From Oasisia sp. SBJ-2009 (lineage: Eukaryota > Annelida > Polychaeta > Sabellida > Siboglinidae), in NCBI GenBank assembly GCA_964017155.1, contig OZ024865.1, positions 34,618,938-34,682,937 of the forward strand: DNA of 64,000 nucleotides, in the 5' to 3' direction. Below, piece by piece: positions 60,623 to 64,000 of the stretch (position 1 is the stretch's first letter; every line of letters begins with the position of its first letter). The notes beneath the pieces are model-generated. The model did no database searches. It saw nothing but the letters and a program-made list of their open reading frames with translations, and was not told where the DNA came from. Made by a program: the position numbers and the translations under genes.

Positions 60623-61716
60623 CCCACACTGGGATAGAGTTCCTGGTACCTTGAGGACGTCATTGTTGATGAGGGTGCTGACGGGGGAGGAGGTGGCCTT
60701 GCGCAGGGAGAGGGCTGTCACCCTCCGCTTCACTGACTGCCCAAACCTCTCCCTCACCTTCTGCTCAACATTCCTGGGGGGAATAAGGACAGTTAGGACA
60801 ATCAGGACACAATACGTTCCAGCAAGTATGCATGCACCAGCAAGTTAGTTATTTGTTATATGAAACCATTACACATTGAGGGCTGGGAAGAATATTTTTA
60901 TTCTAACTTAAAATGGTTTAAACATAATATATTCTGTCCAGGTTTAGGATAATATACCCAGGGGTACACATATATTCCAACAATGACACATGCAAACAAA
61001 AATAAGATGTCCATATTACAATAACTAAAGTATAGTATTTGATGGGAAGAAAGACTATCCCCATAAAAAGGTCTGAATAAACAGTCTATCTAGATTCCTT
61101 CTTTTTTATTCTATATTTGCGTTCTATGTAATTGCAGTGCATTGTGGGATCCCTAGTCAACAGCAAGTTGGCAAAAAGATATTTTGTAACTTGCCTAAAA
61201 ATAATTGTTGCTTTAACAATAAATCAACCATGACAATAACTTTTCTGTGACGATATCCTTAATAATATTAAAAACAATATTTTACCGATATTAAAAAGCA
61301 ATATTTCACTGTGCTATGATCACGCAATACTCTATGGCTTTGTTGATCTAACAACAAAAGGCTTAAATTATACATATGTATTGTGATAAAATAAATTTAC
61401 AGAAGAAGTGCATTTTATAATAATAATAATAAAGCTTTATTGCCATATTCAACGTGCATTACATGATGAATTGGAATGTAGTCTGGCGTTGACTCGTATA
61501 GTGCCTATATATACAATAACATGAAATATGGCAAATAAATATAAGATATAGATATAAGATATACATTGTACATAATCTGTTCTTTAAAATTAAAAAATTA
61601 ATTATCTAATAAATAAATAAAGAAAAAATTAAAATAATAGATTATCTATCTAAAAATAATTGTGGTGTAAACTAGTTAATAAATAAATAAATAAATATAA
61701 AATGTCCTTTAAAATT

Positions 61717-61756
<40 letters not shown>

Positions 61757-64000
61757 GTATATAAAGTATCTTCTAAAAATATAATTTAAATTAGTAAACA
61801 TACATTATAAGAGGACTAAAATATGATTAAAAATTATATTTACAATTTCAATTAGATTTAAAATTATATTTACAATTTCAATTTTATCCCTCAAACTCAC
61901 CCCTCTGTGTATCGCTTCTGGTCCTCAAACATCAGCCCGTCTTTCCAGATGAACTTCCTTAGAGACGACGGCAACTGTCGCCCAGAGAGCCGGGTCACGA
62001 CCTTCTCAAACCTACGGGGGTCTTCCATCAACAGGGCGATGACAGATCGCCCCAAAGAGTTGCTCACTACACCCCATGGAACCGGCCCATCCACCCCTGG
62101 CTGGTGCCGTGCCCCTGAAAGAAATAACCCTTGGAATCATACATAAAAAACACTCACATTACAGCTATAATTTAAATTAATTAAGAGAATTGGTAAATTT
62201 GTCTAGCTTAATTATTTCATTTTACAAACGCTGCTTCCAAAGTGTTTTCCCAGATTGTCTGGAAAATCACTGATCACAAAATTATGGGTTAACTCATTAA
62301 CAATTTGCTGCACTCTGTTTTACTTAGTTTTATTTACAACTGCTTATTTCCTGACTTTTATCAGATTGTTTTCCACGCATACAATAATTGTCGCAATTCA
62401 GTCATAATAAGTATATTCAGTACGATTCAATAATAACCCTAGATCTGAAGCCAACATGCTTTTTCAACACACTGTATCAAGGTAATTAAACAAAATGCTT
62501 CAATGATATGAATCAATGTAAACCAAAGTACATAAAAAGCAAACTACAGGCAAAGTAGTTAAATAATTTATAGTTTAAATAGAATACAGTCTAGCTCATA
62601 GATTTTGACTTAGTTTAACTTTAACCTGGTTTATGATCCCAGCCGCAAGAAGCAGAACAAATCAGAAAAGTAAATAGTTTATCTGCACTTGATGAGGTCT
62701 AGTATCAATTCCTGCTAGTGTTGACTGTACATTGGTCTACTGACAGTCTGTCTTGATGTCTAGGTTCTAAGAATTACTGAAATCGGTTGTCCTAATATGA
62801 TAGCCTTGCATATCTTCACATCGTACAACTGTTCCGGGACGCTGTACAACAGCTTATGGGATGACTGGCCAAGACCACTCTAAATACGTAAAGGTCAAAT
62901 GAATGGTATTTATTATCTGCCATAAGTTATGTAGGCTAACTCATCCCAGCACCTGGACTTCACATGCTACAAGTTGTCAAAAACAAGATCAATTATGTAG
63001 ACTATTTTAACAAACTGTATTTGCTTTTCATTAAATCAACTGGAACATTGGCAGTATTTTTTTAAATCAACTCAAACACTGGCAGCTTTCTGGAAACAAC
63101 TCAATACTGATCTATTTCGCTTGCATTACATGCCTTGGTTGTACTGGTTTTATAGCATTGATTGGTTTAAATTGTTCTTTTTAAAACTATATTTTTACAT
63201 CCTAATTTATTTTATTTAAATTATTTATTTATCTTAGCCAATTTGTTTATTTATGCTAGCATATTTAATAATTTTTCTTAGCTTATCTATTTTGTCTTAG
63301 CTTATGTATTTATATTTTATATTTAGTAAACACATCATGTTAATGTGAAGCGTTTAGATTGCCATTTAATTAATTAAAAAGCACTATATTAAGAAATGGA
63401 ATTATTATTACAATAAATCGATTGATAATGGATTTCATTTAATATATTTATGCACTATATGTAGTTTTATACCAATAGACCAGATTAACATTGGACTACA
63501 CCTCTGGAGGGTGCAGCCTTTATGAGCGCGGTCGGGTATCAGATTGAAAGAATAATTTAAATAATTGTTTATATCACTACAAAGTGATTGAAACATACAG
63601 CAATATATTGACTGCCACTGGCAACCTTCATGGGGAAGCGAATTGTTCTTCCTGTGCTCTCCAGGTGGCATGACAAGCAGACTATTCATGATCGAATCAA
63701 CTGTCACGGGAGTGGTTAACAAAGAAAACACACCCAGGAGGTAAATGGGGGGATATAAAAATGTGTGGAACGAAATGAATACAGGGGACAACACCACGCC
63801 ATCTGGTGAGGAGAAGGTGAATAATTCTCGATGAAAACTGTCAACAGTGGTCTCGGCATCGATAGAATTAAAGTATCAATATCGCAATCCCATAGATGTG
63901 ATATAATTATAAAGTAGTACATTTTATCTGACCAATTCTGGCTGGCCTTAGACTTTGTACCTCCGAGTTCTTTGACGCCATCTTTTAGGGGGGCATCTCC
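43694..64000 (-). CDS. Large unnamed protein: divergent TBC-like region plus C2-like modules (5' end off window)
   Basis: Nineteen exons from 64000 down to 43694 join with consistent phases into 933 codons plus stop. I do not recognise a named gene. The first 380 or so residues resemble a TBC (Rab-GAP) domain: LPSSLRKFIW, TLINNDVLKVY, NVLYVCSNTYESYLIYWLYP, FPSWEQIFAIAERVMSRLAE, LADPLVFIRRW and ATIFIWDQFFLHRW follow the usual order. The catalytic IxxDxxR arginine and YxQ glutamine fingers are not evident, so GAP activity is doubtful. A Pro/Glu linker with two TSPPPEVS copies follows. The last 450 residues contain two or three hydrophobic beta-rich segments (VDISAFPVLDCTARHPRYAF; YRVDVGVNVQILGASGLP; ACLIIHVAGVAAKY; DFTGWAVLPLF) that look C2-like. 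The tail is acidic then basic. The TBC and C2 labels are inferences from pattern, not from a search. Confidence 0.7.
43925..46640. repeat. 40-bp minisatellite copying a donor of the unnamed gene
   Basis: About 67 units; on the minus strand each contains AGAAGTGAGTAGGGTCTTTT, identical to the junction CAGAA|GTGAGTAGGGTC at 46626. Variant short units with TACTGTATGCATTCTTATAA occur near 45060 and 46500. A 480-bp (12-unit) block at about 44000-44480 is repeated at 44480-44960. Confidence 0.96.
46626..46789 (-). CDS. Unnamed TBC/C2-like gene, exon
   Basis: Encodes EYVDDDDDADQGSRKVSAFI and RECEFYTEVMDDALQ. Its donor CAGAA|GTGAGTAGGG is contained in every 40-bp unit of the following array. Confidence 0.82.
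46815..46885 (-). mobile_element. LINE/SINE tail fragment
   Basis: TTTATTTGTATAGCGCCTGA and CAGACGCGTTACA resemble the 3' tail shared by many L2-related elements. Short and uncertain. Confidence 0.4.
46993..47040. repeat. (TA)n microsatellite
   Basis: TA tract in an intron of the unnamed gene. Confidence 0.93.
48037..48105 (-). CDS. Unnamed TBC/C2-like gene, exon (69 nt)
   Basis: 23 codons GDASVRVKTWDAHFRENEQL...EM; phase 0 at both ends. Confidence 0.8.
48629..48761 (-). CDS. Unnamed TBC/C2-like gene, exon
   Basis: Encodes DCVFSGVHKLSVYKGTPTDN and LNGAVAFSDGH. The acceptor is bordered by a GT/CA and (GCAAC)n microsatellite. Confidence 0.82.
48766..48933. repeat. (ACAAC)/(GCAAC)n pentanucleotide tract beside an acceptor
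   Basis: Starts within a few bases of the acceptor TTCTGCAG at 48762 with ACAAC units, then about 24 GCAAC units with a few GCACC variants. Confidence 0.92.
49164..49345 (-). mobile_element. SINE family A fragment
   Basis: Shares GGCAGACCTGTTTGGTCAGT, CACAAATATCCACAACTGTC and CAGTTGAGTGAAAT with the copies at 14040-14180 and 59390-59510. Confidence 0.6.
49537..49712 (-). CDS. Unnamed TBC/C2-like gene, exon
   Basis: Encodes EMHPELDEHACLIIHVAGVA and DFTGWAVLPLFVG, the end of the presumed C2-like module. Confidence 0.83.
49795..49980 (+). mobile_element. hAT-like 0.3-kb MITE, 3'-truncated
   Basis: CATAGCCTTATGTAGAGACC, TTTGGATGGGTAGAAATATC and AATCATAGATATTGTAAGTT match 32087-32380; the right end is replaced by a (TA)n tract. 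Confidence 0.7.
49985..50034. repeat. (TA)n microsatellite
   Basis: TA tract directly following the truncated MITE; another lies at 50655-50696. Confidence 0.95.
50246..50403 (-). CDS. Unnamed TBC/C2-like gene, exon
   Basis: Encodes EGLHFRCVAQVSPGSGEDPT, an acidic loop, then ATTRECDFDSLQTAPWWKDV. Confidence 0.8.
50655..50696. repeat. (TA)n microsatellite
   Basis: TA tract in the intron downstream of exon 50246-50403. Confidence 0.93.
51196..51480 (+). mobile_element. tRNA-derived SINE (family B)
   Basis: tRNA-like head with A box TGGTCGCGCGGTAGAGCG, CTGTCAA anticodon-like loop and B box GGTTCAATCCC with a perfect GGTGG/CCACC T stem; body GTGTCTTTTGGAAGAGACAC and AAGTAAAAGATCCCACACAG. Confidence 0.75.
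51521..51667 (-). CDS. Unnamed TBC/C2-like gene, exon
   Basis: Encodes DNDLTSWLRECLTNVGG and VRYRVDVGVNVQILGASGLP; the last string is typical of the first strand of a C2 domain. Confidence 0.82.
51790..52170. repeat. GT/GTGC microsatellite
   Basis: Long mixed GT, GCGT, TCTGTGTG and TTTGTGTG tract; open in several frames only because of repetition. Confidence 0.95.
52460..52631 (-). CDS. Unnamed TBC/C2-like gene, exon
   Basis: Charged exon: DKQPCPSLQDRFFEMEAPDF and SHERDVNKSKTVREIACDIQ. Donor TCAT|GTAGGG, phase 1. Confidence 0.8.
52741..52980 (+). mobile_element. Decayed LINE reverse-transcriptase end
   Basis: Near 52854 the + strand reads YAFYVAAPTIWNQLPITIQS then SSETITIFR, the typical last motif of LINE polymerases, followed by stops. 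Confidence 0.65.
53085..53237 (-). CDS. Unnamed TBC/C2-like gene, exon
   Basis: 51 codons: GDLKVGGHCRQFYQGMPDNS and PRIPGCRIYFRLLPHTA; continues the beta-rich module. Confidence 0.82.
53768..54004 (-). CDS. Unnamed TBC/C2-like gene, exon
   Basis: 79 codons: VTGRLFNLGDDLGTVDISAF, LPSSILMLRLYTIEAHTLQL, AIVGNCFYEIF. Alternating hydrophobics suggest a beta-sandwich (C2-like) module. Confidence 0.82.
54178..54577 (+). mobile_element. hAT-like 0.4-kb MITE, copy 1
   Basis: Starts CAGGGTCCGTACACATCTGG and ends GTCCTGTACAGACCCTG; subterminal AAATTCAAGGCTTTTCAA repeats. Flanks GTGAGTGC and GTGAGTAG match at 6 of 8. Confidence 0.75.
54860..55060 (-). mobile_element. Internally deleted Penelope-like remnant
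   Basis: Shares both flanks of the 11488-11960 fragment (CATCATCAGTGGCCTTTGTG and AACTTGGTGAACATTTTCAT) but lacks the coding piece between them; the ribozyme-like core is decayed. Confidence 0.5.
55375..55612 (-). CDS. Unnamed TBC/C2-like gene, linker exon
   Basis: Pro/Ser/Glu/Asp-rich exon with an internal duplication of TSPPPEVSxSVA, probably a disordered linker; ends FDLYVDAVTNIPDSATVTK. Confidence 0.8.
55690..56160 (+). mobile_element. Decayed LINE 3' end
   Basis: From about 55770 the + strand reads WNELLVSIRASGTLSVFRKC then LTTYLFII, the end of a LINE polymerase, followed by AT-rich 3' sequence and a TTATTATTATT tail. Confidence 0.65.
56335..56444 (-). CDS. Unnamed TBC/C2-like gene, exon
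   Basis: Encodes VFLGEPCLLYTSDIQRAWQG and ends PDMNRRRS, just after the TBC-like region. Confidence 0.82.
56655..56762. repeat. TA-rich microsatellite
   Basis: Interrupted TATA/AATATA tract in an intron of the unnamed gene. Confidence 0.9.
56915..57079 (-). CDS. Unnamed TBC/C2-like gene, exon
   Basis: 55 codons: GFVSVLDTQATIFIWDQFFL, HRWRDQSVIEDLCLALLLLL. The IWDxxFL string is characteristic of the C-terminal part of TBC domains and is the best clue to the family. Confidence 0.84.
57146..57536 (+). mobile_element. hAT-like 0.4-kb MITE, copy 2
   Basis: Starts CAGGGTCCGTACACATCTGG and ends GCCCTGTACGGACTCTG; same family as 54178-54577. Flanks TGCAGTTG and TGAGTTG differ by one indel. Confidence 0.75.
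57660..57880 (-). mobile_element. tRNA-derived SINE (family B), second copy
   Basis: Minus-strand match to 51196-51480: GTGTCTTTCGGAAGAGACAC, CCAGGGGAAGTAAAAGATCC and CACACAGGGGGTAAATGTGT; the B box is GGTTGATCCC. Confidence 0.72.
57985..58265. repeat. 145-bp tandem duplication of an exon end and donor
   Basis: The last roughly 70 bases of exon 58339-58196, its donor and about 65 intron bases recur at about 57985-58125: ATCCAACGCCGGATAAACAC and GTTTACGCCGTCACTCAGAA lie in both. The copy keeps a donor (GAGAG|GTGTAT). Confidence 0.9.
58196..58339 (-). CDS. Unnamed TBC/C2-like gene, exon
   Basis: 48 codons: EFLVHLLQQEKAKSEARLTN, then a Ser/Arg loop and ILADPLVFIRRWIGE. Its 3' end plus intron start is duplicated at 57985-58125. 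Confidence 0.82.
58375..58918. mobile_element. TTAA-flanked palindromic MITE, copy 2
   Basis: AGGGATACTCCAGTCAGTGA and TCACTGACTGGAGTATCCCT with TTAA on each side; 544 bp, same order of internal palindromes as 10811-11348. It starts about 36 bp from exon 58196-58339. Confidence 0.85.
58983..59161 (-). CDS. Unnamed TBC/C2-like gene, exon
   Basis: Encodes EHVYELAMYLDLLNKTCFPS, WEQIFAIAERVMSRLAELDS and IEALVDSN; helical, in the place of the mid-TBC helices. Confidence 0.83.
59195..59250 (-). mobile_element. SINE family A tail fragment
   Basis: TTTATAGTGCTGTACCCAAT and TGCTCAATGCGCTTTACACT match the SINE A tail; right next to the fuller copy at 59319. Confidence 0.45.
59319..59622 (-). mobile_element. 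tRNA-derived SINE (family A), near full length
   Basis: Same tail and body as 13965-14290 (AGTTCTTATATAGCACAGTA, CCTGTTCAATCAAACACCAT) and a tRNA-like head with GATTCGAACCCGGGTTCTC in reverse. Confidence 0.78.
59667..60110. repeat. 54-bp minisatellite copying a donor, open in frame
   Basis: Eight units; on the minus strand each encodes YWLYPLQLAFPSDSGQGK and contains the donor GGGCAGG|GTAAGTAC and an acceptor-like CTACCCCCTACAG. One unit has Val for Ala. No stop across the array. Confidence 0.96.
60056..60224 (-). CDS. Unnamed TBC/C2-like gene, exon with tandemly copied donor
   Basis: Encodes VYSNSPGMRLHVNNTPHLVE then LNVLYVCSNTYESYLIYWLY and PLQLAFPSDSGQ. The coordinates use the first of eight equal donors (CAGG|GTAAGT); any later donor in the array would add multiples of 18 codons in frame. 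Confidence 0.8.
60460..60622. repeat. CA/CCCA/CGCA microsatellite
   Basis: Mixed CACA, CCCCA and GCAC tract next to the donor of exon 60650-60773. Confidence 0.93.
60650..60773 (-). CDS. Unnamed TBC/C2-like gene, exon
   Basis: Encodes NVEQKVRERFGQSVKRRVTA and ends TLINNDVLK, where TBC domains usually carry IxxDxxR; the Arg is absent. Confidence 0.83.
60774..61900. other. Intron, AT-rich, with small repeat tails
   Basis: No exon seen. AATAATAATAATAAAGCTTT at about 61422 looks like a retroelement tail; (TA)n at 61723-61750. The remainder is AT-rich. Confidence 0.6.
61901..62114 (-). CDS. Unnamed TBC/C2-like gene, exon
   Basis: Encodes VPWGVVSNSLGRSVIALLME and LPSSLRKFIWKDGLMFEDQK. The LPSxLRxxIW string is typical of the first helix of TBC domains. 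Confidence 0.83.
62115..63960. other. Intron of unnamed gene
   Basis: No convincing exon on either strand. The right half contains the LINE tail at 63050-63410. Confidence 0.55.
63050..63410 (+). mobile_element. LINE 3' end remnant
   Basis: Around 63078 the + strand reads LAAFWKQLNTDLFRLHYMPW, like the tail of a LINE polymerase, followed by AT-rich sequence and AAAAAGCACTATATTAAGAA with ATTATTATT, an L2-type tail. Confidence 0.5.
63961..64000 (-). CDS. Unnamed TBC/C2-like gene, exon at window edge
   Basis: Open to the window edge; encodes GDAPLKDGVKELGG with donor GGAG|GTACAAAG. Its phase (1 base) fits the next exon. An alternative ATG in another frame (ATGGCGTCAAAG) would make this a start exon; I prefer the phase-consistent reading. 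Confidence 0.55.

Noticed and set aside
63782..63984. ATG in the exon at the window edge as the start of the unnamed gene
   Set aside because: The ATG frame (ATGGCGTCAAAG) does not match the phase needed by the next exon, while the other frame does.

Overview
The window is nuclear DNA from an invertebrate animal. The genes are split by GT-AG introns, exons are GC-rich in an AT-rich background, and introns are full of minisatellites, short non-autonomous transposons, tRNA-derived SINEs and 5'-truncated retrotransposons. There is no operon, CRISPR array or bacterial signal. Vertebrates do not have this gene order, to my knowledge. Exon sequences are close to vertebrate orthologues. An invertebrate deuterostome such as amphioxus would fit, because minisatellites at exon-intron junctions have been reported there (from memory, unchecked), but the species cannot be fixed from this sequence.

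Layout. (1) 431-15668, + strand: the last 12 coding exons of neurofibromin (NF1), 639 codons plus stop; the 5' part lies left of the window. (2) 15669-24823: NF1 3' untranslated region and intergenic DNA, no coding gene recognised. (3) 40624-24824, - strand: a complete TMEM120 (TACAN) gene, 11 coding exons, 350 residues, convergent with NF1. (4) 40625-43693: intergenic. (5) 64000 to about 43694, - strand: the 3' part (19 exons, 933 codons plus stop, 5' end off the window) of a large protein that I cannot name. Its N-terminal half looks like a divergent TBC (Rab-GAP-like) domain and its C-terminal half looks like beta-sandwich or C2-like modules. All exon phases join without a frame break in all three genes.

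The most striking feature is not a gene. At least five minisatellites contain the splice junction of the exon they touch, so each repeat unit carries a copy of a real 5' or 3' splice site plus some exon sequence: NF1 9381-10200 (77-bp units), TMEM120 24951-25915 and 28480-28960, and the third gene at 43925-46640 (40-bp units) and 59667-60110 (54-bp units). A 145-bp single duplication at 57985-58265 looks like the birth of such an array. Four more arrays abut splice sites (1-430, 2932-7660, 31110-31765, 48766-48933). In most cases using a decoy site would bring a stop or a frameshift. In the 54-bp array it adds exactly 18 residues per unit, with the frame open throughout.

Second theme: several short transposon families are present in two to four copies, some with perfect 8-bp target duplications of hAT type (33613-34880, 37322-38556, 32087-32380, 36147-36445), a TTAA-flanked palindromic MITE pair (10811-11348, 58375-58918), and Penelope-like remnants carrying hammerhead-ribozyme-like motifs (8566-8612, 11551-11597).
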